From Halolamina sp. CBA1230 (GTDB taxonomy: Archaea; Halobacteriota; Halobacteria; Halobacteriales; Haloferacaceae), in contig NZ_CP054587.1 of NCBI RefSeq assembly GCF_002025255.2, positions 2,480,001-2,544,000 of the forward strand: a DNA stretch of 64,000 nt. Direction: 5' to 3'. A program made the translations under genes and the position numbers. This document shows positions 24,956-33,436 of this stretch, piece after piece. Numbering within the stretch: position 1 is the stretch's first letter; each line of letters starts with the position of its first letter. The notes under the pieces are model-generated. The model was not told the origin of the DNA, did no database searches, and was given only the letters and a program-made list of their open reading frames with translations.

Positions 24956-26236
24956 GTGCGGTTCCCCACCCCCTCGAAGCCGGCCATCGACGACGAGAAC
25001 CCCAGCGTCCCGGTCGTCGTCGGCGCGGTCATCGCCGGCGTGTTCTTCGGCGGTGTGGGTGGCGGTGTCGCGTTCCCGACGCTGCCGACGCTGAAGACCG
25101 TTCTAGGCATCTCCTCGTTCGTTGTCGGACTGATCCTCTCGGTCAACCGCTTCACCCGCCTCCTGCTGGCGACGCCGGCGGGACAGGTGCTCGACAGCGT
25201 CGGCACCCGGCGCCCGATGCTCGCCGGTCTCTTCGTCCAGGGGCTGGTTCCCTTTGGCTACGTGGTCGGCCTCGACCCCGGGCCGCTCCCGCTGTCCAGC
25301 GCTGCGGTGTTCTTCCTCTCACGGGCGCTGTGGGGTGTGGGCTCGGCGTTCGTGTTCGTCGGCGCGTTCAGCACGGTCACCCACGTCACCACCGCGGAGA
25401 ACCGCGGGAAGTGGGTCGGCTACATGCGCGGCGGCCAGAGCCTTGGCTTCCCCGCCGGGCTGATCCTCGGGGGGCTCCTGACTGACCTCTACGGGTACAG
25501 TGAGGCGTTCACCGTCGCCGGGGCCGCCGGGCTGTTCGCGGCCGTCGTCGCGTTCGTCGTGCTGCCGAACGTGGAGGGGGCAGCGGCGTCGACGACGCGG
25601 CTCCGGGACCTGCCGGCGGTCGTCCGTGCCGACGCGCGCGTGCTCGGCATCGGCGCGACCAACCTCGCGGTTCGCTTCCTCTATGCGGGGATCCTGCTCT
25701 CGACGGTGGTTCTGTACACCCGCGAGTTCGACATCGGGCTGGGATCGCTAGCGTCGACGGGCGTCAGCGGGATCGTGATGGCCATCTCCGTGCTCGCGAT
25801 GTCGGTGACGACGCTGCTGGTCGGGCGGCTTTCGGACACGCTGCCCTCACGAACGTACACCGTCATCCCGTCGCTGGGGCTGCTCGCGGGCGGGTTCGCG
25901 CTGCTCGGACTGTTCCCCTCCGTCGAGAGCACGGTCGTCGGGGTGGCGCTCGTTGGGATCGGCGTCGGCGGCACGGGACCACCGCTGCTCGCGTACCTCG
26001 GCGACATCGCGCCCGGCGGCGACGTGGGGAAGCTCGGCGGCGTGTACAACGTGTTCGGTGACCTCGGGTCGACGATCGGACCACTCGTCGCACTACCGCT
26101 CGCGTCCACGGTCGGCGTCGGTGTGGAGTACCTGGTCTGTGCCGGTCTCGCGGTGCTGACGGCGGCGATGGTGCTCGCGACGCTCGACGGCGACCCCGAA
26201 CCGCTGCGCTCGCCCGAGGTCGTTCCGGACGACTGA
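24956..26236 (+). CDS. MFS transporter
   Basis: 426 aa, GTG start three bases after the amidohydrolase stop. About twelve hydrophobic segments. The loop between helices 2 and 3 reads GQVLDSVGTRRPM, the MFS motif A, and a second-half counterpart is VGRLSDTLPSRTY. A loop with RGGQSLGFPAGLILGGLL fits helices 5-6. The substrate is unknown. Tight linkage to the amidohydrolase suggests it once imported, or exported products of, that enzyme's substrate. Confidence 0.88.
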   Translation: MRFPTPSKPAIDDENPSVPVVVGAVIAGVFFGGVGGGVAFPTLPTLKTVLGISSFVVGLILSVNRFTRLLLATPAGQVLDSVGTRRPMLAGLFVQGLVPFGYVVGLDPGPLPLSSAAVFFLSRALWGVGSAFVFVGAFSTVTHVTTAENRGKWVGYMRGGQSLGFPAGLILGGLLTDLYGYSEAFTVAGAAGLFAAVVAFVVLPNVEGAAASTTRLRDLPAVVRADARVLGIGATNLAVRFLYAGILLSTVVLYTREFDIGLGSLASTGVSGIVMAISVLAMSVTTLLVGRLSDTLPSRTYTVIPSLGLLAGGFALLGLFPSVESTVVGVALVGIGVGGTGPPLLAYLGDIAPGGDVGKLGGVYNVFGDLGSTIGPLVALPLASTVGVGVEYLVCAGLAVLTAAMVLATLDGDPEPLRSPEVVPDD

Positions 26237-26240
26237 GGGG

Positions 26241-26403
26241 CTCACGGCTCATTCCGTTCGCTTCACGAGGGCGTTTGCCTCCGCTCGCTATTGCTCGCGG
26301 AGTTTCCTGGTCCCGCTACCGCTGCTCACGGCTCACTTCGTTCGCCGTTCGCTTCACGAGGGCGTTTGCCTCCGCTCGCTATCGCTCGCGGAGTTTCCCG
26401 CCC
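26241..26403. repeat. Intergenic direct repeat, two copies
   Basis: Copy 1 at 26241-26307 and copy 2 at 26325-26399 share tcacgagggcgtttgcctcc and gctcgcggagtttcc. Copy 2 has about 8 extra bases. A third copy lies inverted at 31840-31889. The repeats fill the gap before the RecJ-like gene and contain no gene. Confidence 0.75.
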
Positions 26404-26452
26404 TCGCAAGCGAGAGTTTAAACCCGAGAGCGAACCCACTCCCACCAGAGCG

Positions 26453-27889
26453 ATGAGCGACCCCGTCCCCGTGATGGCCGAGCGCGCGACCGCCTGTGCG
26501 GACCGCCTGCTGGCCGCCGACTCCGTCGTGCTGGCCTCCCACATCGACGCCGACGGCCTCACCAGCGGCGCGATCGCCGCCAGCGCGCTGGAGCGGGCGG
26601 GGATCCCCTTCGAGACCACCTTCGAGAAGCAGCTGGACGCCGAGGCGATCGACCGGATCGCCGCGACCGATCACGAGGTCGCGCTGTTCACGGACTTCGG
26701 CAGCGGCCAACTTGACGACATCCTCCCCCACCATCGCAACAGCGCGTTCGACGCCGTCGTCGCAGACCACCACCAGCCGGCCACCGGCGAGGAGGGTGAG
26801 GATCCGCCCGAGATCGACCACCACCTCAACCCCCTGCTGTTCGACATCGACGGCGCATCCGAACTCTCGGGCGCCGGCGCGACGTACGTGCTCGCTCGCG
26901 CGATGGAGCCAGACGACGTCGACAACCGCGACCTCGCGGCGCTGGCAGTCGTCGGCGCGGTCGGCGACATGCAGGACACCGACGGCGGCCTGATCGGCGC
27001 GAACGAGGGGATCGTCGCCGAGGGCGTCGCGGCCGGCGCCATCGAGGAGGTAACGGATATCTCGCTGTACGGTCGGCAGACGCGACCGCTGCCGAAACTC
27101 CTCGAGTACGCAAGCGAACTTCGGATCCCGGGCATCTCGGGCGACGAGGAGGGGTCGATCCGCTTCCTCTCCGACCTCGACGTCGACCTGAAAGTCGACG
27201 GCGACTGGCGGCGCTGGGTGGATCTCTCCTTCGAGGAGCGTCAGACCGTCGCGAGCGCGCTGATGCGCCACGCCATCTCGCGGGGCGTTCCTCCGGAGCG
27301 CGTCAACGGCGTCACGACGACGACGTACGTCCTCTCCGCGGAGGAGGTGGGGACGGAGCTCCGTGACGTGAGCGAGTTCTCGACGGTGCTGAACGCCACT
27401 GCGCGCTACGAGCGGGCGGACGTCGGGCTGGCGGTCTGTCTGGGCTATCGCGACGAGGCGCTCGAGGAGGCGCGGCGGCTCCTCCGCACCCACCGCCGGA
27501 ACCTCTCGGAGGGACTGGAGTGGGTAAAAACCGAGGGCGTCGAACAGGCCGACAACCTCCAGTGGTTCGACGCCGGCACACACATCCGGGAAACCATCGT
27601 CGGCATCATCGCCGGCATGGCGCTGGGCGCGTCGGGGATCCGCCGCGATCAGCCGATCGTCGCGTTCGCCCAGGAGGACAGCGACGAGCTGAAAGTGTCG
27701 GCGCGGGGGAGCGGATTCCTCGTCCGTGACGGCCTGGACCTCTCGGTCGTGATGTCCGAAGCCGCGGACGCGGTCGGCGGCGGCGGTGGGGGCCACGACG
27801 TGGCGGCTGGCGCGACGATCCCACGGGAGCAGCGGGACGCGTTCCTCGACGAAGCGGACCGGATCGTCGGCGAGCAGCTCGGCGACTAG
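26453..27889 (+). CDS. RecJ-like DHH-family single-strand exonuclease
   Basis: 478 aa from the ATG giving MSDPVPVMAERATACA. DHH-family motifs: SHIDADGLTSGA (motif I), ALFTDFGSG, VADHHQP and IDHHLNP (DHH), AVVGAVGDMQD, and the C-terminal DHHA1 motif GGGGGGHDVAAGA. This is the archaeal RecJ/GAN family. Relatives degrade ssDNA or RNA and some associate with the GINS replication complex. The upstream in-frame extension runs through the repeats and is not used. It ends 4 bp inside the convergent regulator gene. Confidence 0.92.
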   Translation: MSDPVPVMAERATACADRLLAADSVVLASHIDADGLTSGAIAASALERAGIPFETTFEKQLDAEAIDRIAATDHEVALFTDFGSGQLDDILPHHRNSAFDAVVADHHQPATGEEGEDPPEIDHHLNPLLFDIDGASELSGAGATYVLARAMEPDDVDNRDLAALAVVGAVGDMQDTDGGLIGANEGIVAEGVAAGAIEEVTDISLYGRQTRPLPKLLEYASELRIPGISGDEEGSIRFLSDLDVDLKVDGDWRRWVDLSFEERQTVASALMRHAISRGVPPERVNGVTTTTYVLSAEEVGTELRDVSEFSTVLNATARYERADVGLAVCLGYRDEALEEARRLLRTHRRNLSEGLEWVKTEGVEQADNLQWFDAGTHIRETIVGIIAGMALGASGIRRDQPIVAFAQEDSDELKVSARGSGFLVRDGLDLSVVMSEAADAVGGGGGGHDVAAGATIPREQRDAFLDEADRIVGEQLGD

Positions 27890-28494
27890 CTGCCGATATC
27901 CTCGAACAGCTGTCGGTAGTCCTGGGTGTCGAACCGTTCGGTGATCCGGTCGAGTTCGTCGTCGAGCTCGTCGAGCTCGTCGGTCAGCTGCTGGTACTGC
28001 TCGTTGCGCTCGAGCGCCTCCCGGGGTTTCTCGGCTTCGAGCGTCGCCCGCTTGGAGGCCAGCGACGCGGTTCGCTGGAGCCGGTCGTCGTACTGGCTCC
28101 GCGCGCCGAGGCGTTCGACGGCGTCGAGCAGGTCGCCCTGTGAGAGCGGCTTGAGCACGTAGAGGTCGAACCCCATCTCCACGATGTCGAAGTCGGGCTC
28201 GACAGCTGTCACCATCCCGACCCGGATGTCGAGCTCCCGGTCGCGGATCTCCGCGAGCAGCTCCTCGCCGTGTCCGTCCGGGAGCCGCCGATCGAGCAGC
28301 GCGATGTCGTACTCCCCGCCCACCATCGCCGACGCCTCGTCGAGCCTGTTCGCGACGTCGACGTCGTACCCCTCGGCCGCGACGGTGGTGGAGTAGAGCT
28401 CCGCCACGTCCGGTTCGTCTTCGAGGATCAACACTCGCGTGTCGTCCTCCCGCTCGTCGGTTCGGCCCCCCGCGCCGGTGCCCGCCTCGCTCAT
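27886..28494 (-). CDS. HalX-domain response regulator
   Basis: 202 aa. Receiver domain about residues 19-130: acidic pair LILEDEPDV, phospho-acceptor Asp in LLDRRLPDGHG, switch Thr in MVTAVEPD, and conserved Lys in VLKPLSQGD. The C-terminal helix-rich segment (ASKRATLEAEKPREALERN and DELDELDDELDRI) is the HalX domain of haloarchaeal regulators. It has no DNA-binding domain, so output is probably by protein interaction. No histidine kinase is nearby. The promoter probably uses tttagttaactttac at 28516-28530. Confidence 0.9.
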   Translation of the reverse strand: MSEAGTGAGGRTDEREDDTRVLILEDEPDVAELYSTTVAAEGYDVDVANRLDEASAMVGGEYDIALLDRRLPDGHGEELLAEIRDRELDIRVGMVTAVEPDFDIVEMGFDLYVLKPLSQGDLLDAVERLGARSQYDDRLQRTASLASKRATLEAEKPREALERNEQYQQLTDELDELDDELDRITERFDTQDYRQLFEDIGS

Positions 28495-28667
28495 AGCCCT
28501 AACCCATCGGCCGCCTTTAGTTAACTTTACCGTCGTCCCCCGGCCGCTCGATCCCTCGCCTTCCCGCGTTCGCGCGGTCGGGAACGTGCTGCGAACGGGA
28601 GCCGTATCCTAGGGGGAGTTCGCCTCGCAAAAGTTAATCCCCTCCGCGACGCTACCTCTCCCTACTC
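28495..28667. promoter_or_regulatory. Divergent promoter region, HalX regulator / KaiC-like ATPase
   Basis: Two TATA-like elements face outward: tttagttaactttac (28516-28530), 22-36 nt before the regulator ATG, and aaaagttaatcc (28629-28640), about 28-39 nt before the ATPase ATG. Both distances fit leaderless haloarchaeal transcripts. The shared aagttaa core could allow joint control. Confidence 0.5.
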
Positions 28668-29396
28668 ATGGTCGACGTGACCGAGACCGGCGTTGACGGT
28701 CTCGACTCTATTCTCAACGGCGGTATCGTCGAGAACTCGACGGTTCTGGTCAGCGGCAACCCCGGGACGGGCAAGAGCATCTTCGGCATCCAGTACCTCC
28801 ACACCGGCGTCGAGGAGTTCGACGAGAAGGGGATCTACATCTCCTTCGAGGAGAACGCCGAGGACATCAGAGAGGCCGCGGAGTCGATCGGCTTCGACGA
28901 CTGGGGCGAGATGGTCGATCGCGGCGACATCAAGGTGTACGACAAGTCGACGATGCTCCGGGAGGAGGACTTCAACACCGCGATCGACCGCCTGCTGCAG
29001 GATTTCGCCGGCACCACGTACGACCGGCTGGTGCTCGACTCGCTGACGATGTTCAGCCTCTTTTTCGACGACGAGAAGGAGAACCGCACCTACCTGCTGA
29101 AGTTCTCGGACATCCTCAAGAAGAACGGGCTCACCTCGCTGCTGATCAACGAGCAGGGCGCGGTGTTTCCCGAGACCGAGATCGGGCTGGAGAACTTCCT
29201 CACCGACGGCAACATCTACTTCATCCAGACGCCGACGGACAACGGCGTGAACCGCTACGTCTGGGTTGCGAAGATGCGCAAACAGGATATCAACACCGAC
29301 ATCTTCCCGATGGAGATCGGCGACGGCGGCATCACCGTTTACGAGCGCGCCGGCGGCTTCTCGATGATGGGTAGCGAGGAGCAGCCGGGGTTCTAG
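28668..29396 (+). CDS. KaiC-like RecA-superfamily ATPase (single domain)
   Basis: 242 aa with one KaiC/RadA-like domain. Walker A is GNPGTGKS (residues 30-37), the catalytic Glu pair is in YISFEENAEDI, Walker B is DRLVLDSLTMF, and the tail has MRKQDINTDIFPMEIGDGGI. Archaeal single-domain KaiC proteins act in signalling with kinases, regulators or archaellum systems. It lies between a divergent HalX regulator and a convergent winged-helix gene, with a 4-bp overlap at the latter. Its partner is unknown. Confidence 0.88.
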   Translation: MVDVTETGVDGLDSILNGGIVENSTVLVSGNPGTGKSIFGIQYLHTGVEEFDEKGIYISFEENAEDIREAAESIGFDDWGEMVDRGDIKVYDKSTMLREEDFNTAIDRLLQDFAGTTYDRLVLDSLTMFSLFFDDEKENRTYLLKFSDILKKNGLTSLLINEQGAVFPETEIGLENFLTDGNIYFIQTPTDNGVNRYVWVAKMRKQDINTDIFPMEIGDGGITVYERAGGFSMMGSEEQPGF

Positions 29397-29734
29397 CTCT
29401 GTCCCTGTGACATCCGACGCCAGACCTCGTCGAGTTTGTTGGTCACGTCCGAGCGCTGTTCGAGTTCGACGCTCAGCCCGTCCCGGAAGTCGATCGACAC
29501 CTCGTCGACACAGCGGCGGTACACCTTGATCCGGCGGTGTTCCTCCGAGAGCGGCCGGTCGTGGAGCTCCAGCAGGTCAGCCTCGGTCAGCTCCTCTATC
29601 CGACGGTAGCAGGTCGCGATCGGCACGTCGAGCTCCTCGGAGAGCTCCTGTGCGGATTTCGGCTCGCCCGCTGCCTCGAGAATCTCCGGGTTGTACTTGT
29701 TCCCGAGCACCTCGATGATCTCGTCCGAGGCCAT
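29393..29734 (-). CDS. ArsR-type winged-helix transcriptional regulator
   Basis: 113 aa. Helix-turn-helix: SAQELSEELDVPIATCYRRI, followed by the wing ADLLELHDRPLSEEHRRIKVYRR. The start MASDEIIEVLGNKYNPEILEA is typical of haloarchaeal ArsR-like proteins. No metal-binding Cys pair is seen; one Cys lies in the recognition helix. The remaining C-terminal helix may dimerise. The target is unknown; it overlaps the end of the KaiC-like gene. Confidence 0.85.
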   Translation of the reverse strand: MASDEIIEVLGNKYNPEILEAAGEPKSAQELSEELDVPIATCYRRIEELTEADLLELHDRPLSEEHRRIKVYRRCVDEVSIDFRDGLSVELEQRSDVTNKLDEVWRRMSQGQS

Positions 29735-29820
29735 TCGTTATCGCTGTTGAGACGGCGTTCCAAAAACGTACCGCCATACGTAACCGACGAGGCGTGCCGG
29801 GAATCAGTTCCGAGAACTGA

Positions 29821-30240
29821 CTACTCTTCGGTTATCGTGCGGTCCTTCTCGTCGAGTTCGCCGCGGTAGAGCTTCGCGCCGTCCTGGGCGATCTGGCGGG
29901 CGAGCACCGCACACTTGATCCGCATCGGCGAGATGTCGACGCCGAGCATGTCGACGATGTCGTCGGTGTCCATCGCCTGCAGCTCCTCGATGCTGTTGCC
30001 CGGGAGCTCCTGGGTCAGCAGCGATGCCGCGGCCTGCGAGATGGCACAGCCGTCGCCGGTGAAGGAGACCGCCTCGATCGTCTCGTCGTCGTCGGCCAGC
30101 TTCACGTCGACCTGGATCGTGTCGCCACAGGAGGGGTTCTCGCCCACGTGGGAGAAGTCGGGGTCCTGCATCTCCCCGTAGTTGCGCGGGTTCTTGTAGT
30201 GGTCGAGGATCTGCTGGCGGTACATGTCCGAGCCACTCAT
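29821..30240 (-). CDS. sufU: Fe-S cluster assembly scaffold SufU/IscU
   Basis: 139 aa from the ATG giving MSGSDMYRQQILDHYKNPRN. Cluster/zinc ligands read as Cys38, Asp40, Cys65 and Cys110. The 45-residue spacing between the second and third Cys is close to IscU and shorter than in Bacillus SufU, so it may be a true scaffold rather than only a sulfur acceptor. It lies downstream of sufS on the same strand, which would donate sulfur. A 287-bp GC-rich gap with no gene separates them. Confidence 0.93.
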   Translation of the reverse strand: MSGSDMYRQQILDHYKNPRNYGEMQDPDFSHVGENPSCGDTIQVDVKLADDDETIEAVSFTGDGCAISQAAASLLTQELPGNSIEELQAMDTDDIVDMLGVDISPMRIKCAVLARQIAQDGAKLYRGELDEKDRTITEE

Positions 30241-30527
30241 GGCTCGAAACAGACGGTTTCGGGGGAAAAGGGTTCCGGGGTATTCGGCCGATTCTGCGAG
30301 CACGAACGGAGAGTGGACGAGTGCAGACGTCGCTGTGGGTGGTTTCTAGCGTGAACGGCGACCGCAACAGCATCTCGTTCGTAGACCACTTGTAACCGCA
30401 TCGCCCCGCACAGCCCACACGCCTCCCCAGCCGATTCGCTCGTTCGCGTTGCTCACTCGCTCATCCCTCGCGCCCGTCGCGCGACGGAGCGCGCTCCGCA
30501 TTCGCGCCACCGCGACCCCAGAGCCGA

Positions 30528-31802
30528 TCAGGCGAACAGTTCGCGCGCCGTATCGACGGCCTCGATCAGTTCGTCGATCTCGTCTTTGCGGTTGTAGAGG
30601 TAGAACGAGGCCCGCGTCGAGGCGGGGACGCCCAGCACGTCGTGCAGCGGCTGGGTGCAGTGGTCACCCGCGCGGACCGCGACGCCGTGATCGTCGAGGA
30701 TCGAGGAGAGGTCGTGGGCGTGGACACTCTCGAGGTTGAACCCCACCAGCCCGCCGCGCTCCTCGCGGGGGCCGTAGATCTCGATGTCGTCGAACTCGTT
30801 CAGGCGGTCGTAGGCGTACCCCGCGAGTTCGGCCTCGTGCTGGGCGATCGCGTCCATCCCCACGTCCTCGAGGTAGTCGATGGCGGCAGTCAAGCCGACG
30901 GCCTCGGCGATCGGCGGCGTGCCGGCCTCGAACTTCCAGGGAAGGTCCTCCCACGTCGAGTCCTCGAACTCCACGCGGCGGATCATCGACCCGCCGACGA
31001 GGAACGGCGGGAGTTCTTCGAGCAGGTGTTCCTTCCCGTAGAGTACGCCGATCCCCGTCGGGCCGAGCATCTTGTGGCCCGAGAACGCGTAGAAGTCGGC
31101 GTCGATCGCGTCCACGTCGACCGGGCGCGTGGGGACGGCCTGTGCGCCGTCGACGAAGGAGAGCGCGTCGTGCTCGTGGGCGATGTCCGTGATCTCGGCG
31201 ACGGGGTTGATCGTCCCGAGCGTGTTCGAGATGTGGACCGTACTCACCATCGCGGTGTCGTCGTCGACCTTCTCGCGCAGGTCGTCCATGTCGAGCCGCC
31301 CGTCGTCGTCGATCTCGACGTAGCGGATCTCCGCGCCCGTTTTGGCACAGAGCTGCTGCCACGTCACGAGGGAGGCGTGGTGCTCCATCTGCGTGGTGAC
31401 GACGTTCTCGCCCGGTTCGAGCTCGGTTAGCCCCCAGGTGTAGGCGACGAGGTTGAACGCCTCGGTGGTGTTCTTGGTGAACACGATCTCCTCGCGACCG
31501 TCGGCGCCGACGAACTCGGCGGCGCGGTCGTGGGCCTCCTCGTAGGCGACGGATGCCTCCTGACTCAGGCTGTGGATGCCGCGGTGGACGTTGGAGTTGT
31601 ACTGGTAGTAGTACTCGGTCATCGCCTCGACGACCTGCTTCGGCGTGTGGCTGGTCGCGGCGTTGTCGAGGTAGTACAGCGTCGTGTCGTCACCCTCGTC
31701 CGGGCCGGGAACGGTCACGTCGCCGCCGACTTTCCGGTCGAGGATGGGGAAATCCTCCCGGATGGCGTCGACGTCGAGCGCGGTCGTCTCGTGGGTAGCC
31801 AT
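30528..31802 (-). CDS. sufS: Cysteine desulfurase SufS
   Basis: 424-aa group II cysteine desulfurase: PLP-dependent release of sulfur from cysteine for Fe-S clusters. Seen: YYLDNAATSHTPKQV, NTTEAFNLVAYTW, MEHHASLVTWQQL (PLP-stacking His), VDGAQAVPTRP, the PLP Lys in FSGHKMLGPTGIG, GGSMIRRV and the catalytic Cys in RAGDHCTQP. An N-terminal insert of about 20 residues (DVTVPGPDEGDDTTL region) is acidic. sufU follows on the same strand. The 467-bp upstream gap holds several repeats that may control it. Confidence 0.94.
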   Translation of the reverse strand: MATHETTALDVDAIREDFPILDRKVGGDVTVPGPDEGDDTTLYYLDNAATSHTPKQVVEAMTEYYYQYNSNVHRGIHSLSQEASVAYEEAHDRAAEFVGADGREEIVFTKNTTEAFNLVAYTWGLTELEPGENVVTTQMEHHASLVTWQQLCAKTGAEIRYVEIDDDGRLDMDDLREKVDDDTAMVSTVHISNTLGTINPVAEITDIAHEHDALSFVDGAQAVPTRPVDVDAIDADFYAFSGHKMLGPTGIGVLYGKEHLLEELPPFLVGGSMIRRVEFEDSTWEDLPWKFEAGTPPIAEAVGLTAAIDYLEDVGMDAIAQHEAELAGYAYDRLNEFDDIEIYGPREERGGLVGFNLESVHAHDLSSILDDHGVAVRAGDHCTQPLHDVLGVPASTRASFYLYNRKDEIDELIEAVDTARELFA

Positions 31803-31839
31803 TACGAGATACTGGGGGTTGGAGGGGGAAGGGGTCTTC

Positions 31840-31889
31840 GGTAGCGGGGTCGGAAAACGCCGCGAGCGACAGCGAGCGGAGGCAAACGA
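31840..31889 (-). repeat. Third, inverted copy of the 26.2-kb intergenic repeat
   Basis: Read on the minus strand it matches cgtttgcctccgctcgct, gctcgcgg and a final cccgctacc of the copies at 26241-26403. It sits 37 bp before sufS. The next bases (31895-31950, minus strand) resemble the 79-bp repeat unit at 44.1-44.4 kb (ctcgcgggtc and ccccgctcgct). Confidence 0.65.
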
Positions 31890-32269
31890 CCCCGGAAAAG
31901 CGAGCGGGGAGCGAAGCGACCCGCGAGCAACGCGATCTGCCCGGAAAAACGCCGCGAGCCACTGCCGGACCAGAAACCGTCGGGAACGAACCGACCGAAG
32001 TGGTGTATCTGTATAGCCCCACCGCTATCGGACGGTAATATGTATAGCCGTCAGGGGGATACATGCGGAGCGATCACCCTGATCGCTGGGAGGCGGTCAG
32101 CCACCGACGCATTCCGGCATTCCCCCACATCCACATTCCGGCACACCCACAGCTGACCGCGCTCCCTTCTCGATTCCCGGTCGTCCCGCAACGATCGGGG
32201 TCCGCTTTTTCACCGACAGCGCAGCAGTCGCTGGTCGGTCGAGCGAACGGAACGGGAGGAGTTCCCGGC
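31890..32269. promoter_or_regulatory. sufS upstream region with direct and inverted repeats
   Basis: No gene is seen. Direct repeats tgtatagcc at 32010-32018 and 32041-32049 lie 31 bp apart, about three helical turns, with accg-ctatcgga-cggt between them. A perfect palindrome agcgatcaccctgatcgct is at 32069-32087. The AT-richer 32000-32065 stretch probably holds the sufS promoter (ggctatacatattacc on the minus strand). The palindrome could instead be a hairpin ending the upstream TPR-DUF424 transcript. Confidence 0.4.
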
Positions 32270-32569
32270 TTAGAACTGCAACAGCTGTGCGTGGCGGGTC
32301 TCCCCGACCTCCAGCACCGTCGCCTCGTCGATGATGCCCGCTTCGACGGCGACGCCGACGCACTCCTCGCCGACGAGGTTCGCGACTGAGGCCCGGCGCA
32401 GGCCGTCGACGACCGCGTCGGCGTCGGCCTCGACGGCGCCGTCGCCGCCATAGAACGACTCCTCGACGGTGATCGAGACCTCCCCGTTCTCGAACGTGCG
32501 GCCGAGCAGGTCGGCGTCACACACCGAGACGAGCAGGCCGCGTTCGGTCTCCCGTTCGCGCAGCAGCAT
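32270..32569 (-). CDS. DUF424 family protein
   Basis: 99-aa archaeal protein of the DUF424/COG2412 family, function unknown. Seen: GLLVSVCDADLLGRTFENGEV, VVDGLRRASVANLVGEECV, and AGIIDEATVLEVGETRHAQ. The ATG overlaps the upstream TPR gene stop (TGATG), so the two are translationally coupled. Confidence 0.85.
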   Translation of the reverse strand: MLLRERETERGLLVSVCDADLLGRTFENGEVSITVEESFYGGDGAVEADADAVVDGLRRASVANLVGEECVGVAVEAGIIDEATVLEVGETRHAQLLQF

Positions 32570-33312
32570 CAGTACTCCTCGACCATCTCCTGTTCGGCCT
32601 CCTCACGCATCTCCTCGGCACGCTGGCGGACCTCCTCGGCCTCCTCCTCGCGGCCGACCTCCTCGAGCGCGCGGACTTTCTCCTCCAGCACCTCGGCGTT
32701 GTTCATGCCGAGGCGTTGGGCGTTCTCGAAGCAGTCGACGGCGTCCTCGGCGAGCCCGCGTTCGAGCATGAAGAAGCCGCGGTTGTACCAGGCCTGCGCG
32801 AACCGGGGGTCGATCTCGACGGCGTTCTCGGCGTGGCGCAGCGCCTCCTCGCTCTGGCCGAACTCCCAGAGGGCGTAGGCGAGGTTCGTCTCGGCGGTGG
32901 CGGCGTGCTCGGAGTCGTCATCGATGTCGATCGCCTCCTTGTACGCGCCGATCGCCTCGTCGTACTCCTCGAGTTCGGCGTGGGCGGCGCCCTTGTTCAC
33001 CCAGGCCTCCTGCTCCTTCTGGGGGTCCTCGGCGAACTGCGCGGCGCGCTCGAACGTCGCCGTCGCCTCCTCGAAGCGGTTGATCTTCGTGTAGGAGACG
33101 CCGACGTCGATCAGTTGGTCGGTGTCGACCTCCTCCTTCGCGATGTTGCGCTCGTCGAGCAGGTCCGACAGCACCCGGGTGTCGACGGGGTCGACCTCGC
33201 CGGGGTCGACTTTCAGTTCGGGCGGGTCGATGTCGAACTCCTCGAACTCGTCGGGGAGCCCCTGCCCCTCCGAGAACTGGTGGTCACGGTCCTCACGGGG
33301 GTTGTCACTCAT
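32569..33312 (-). CDS. TPR-repeat protein
   Basis: 247 aa. After an acidic N terminus, about four to five tetratricopeptide units run from about residue 65: IDVGVSYTKINRFEEATATF, AWVNKGAAHAELEEYDEAIG, ETNLAYALWEFGQSEEALRH, AWYNRGFFMLERGLAEDAV, with the usual 34-residue period. The C-terminal 50 residues are a charged coiled-coil. It should act as a protein-protein scaffold. It is first in an operon with the DUF424 gene; 124 bp separate it from divergent aconitase. Confidence 0.88.
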   Translation of the reverse strand: MSDNPREDRDHQFSEGQGLPDEFEEFDIDPPELKVDPGEVDPVDTRVLSDLLDERNIAKEEVDTDQLIDVGVSYTKINRFEEATATFERAAQFAEDPQKEQEAWVNKGAAHAELEEYDEAIGAYKEAIDIDDDSEHAATAETNLAYALWEFGQSEEALRHAENAVEIDPRFAQAWYNRGFFMLERGLAEDAVDCFENAQRLGMNNAEVLEEKVRALEEVGREEEAEEVRQRAEEMREEAEQEMVEEY

Positions 33313-33436
33313 TACTCGCGGTTCGCGGTCGTCGGGGGTAAGGGTTACGCGTCGCGCAGTTCCGACTCCCGTATCGCTCCGTGTTCACACATCTCGGAGG
33401 CGAAAGCCTTACCCGCCGTATCGGAGAGTCGCCAGT

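Noticed and set aside
30241-30527. Gene between sufS and sufU
   Set aside because: Only short GC-rich palindromes (for example gtcgcgcgac and gagcgcgctc) and low-complexity ctcgctc runs; no credible frame.
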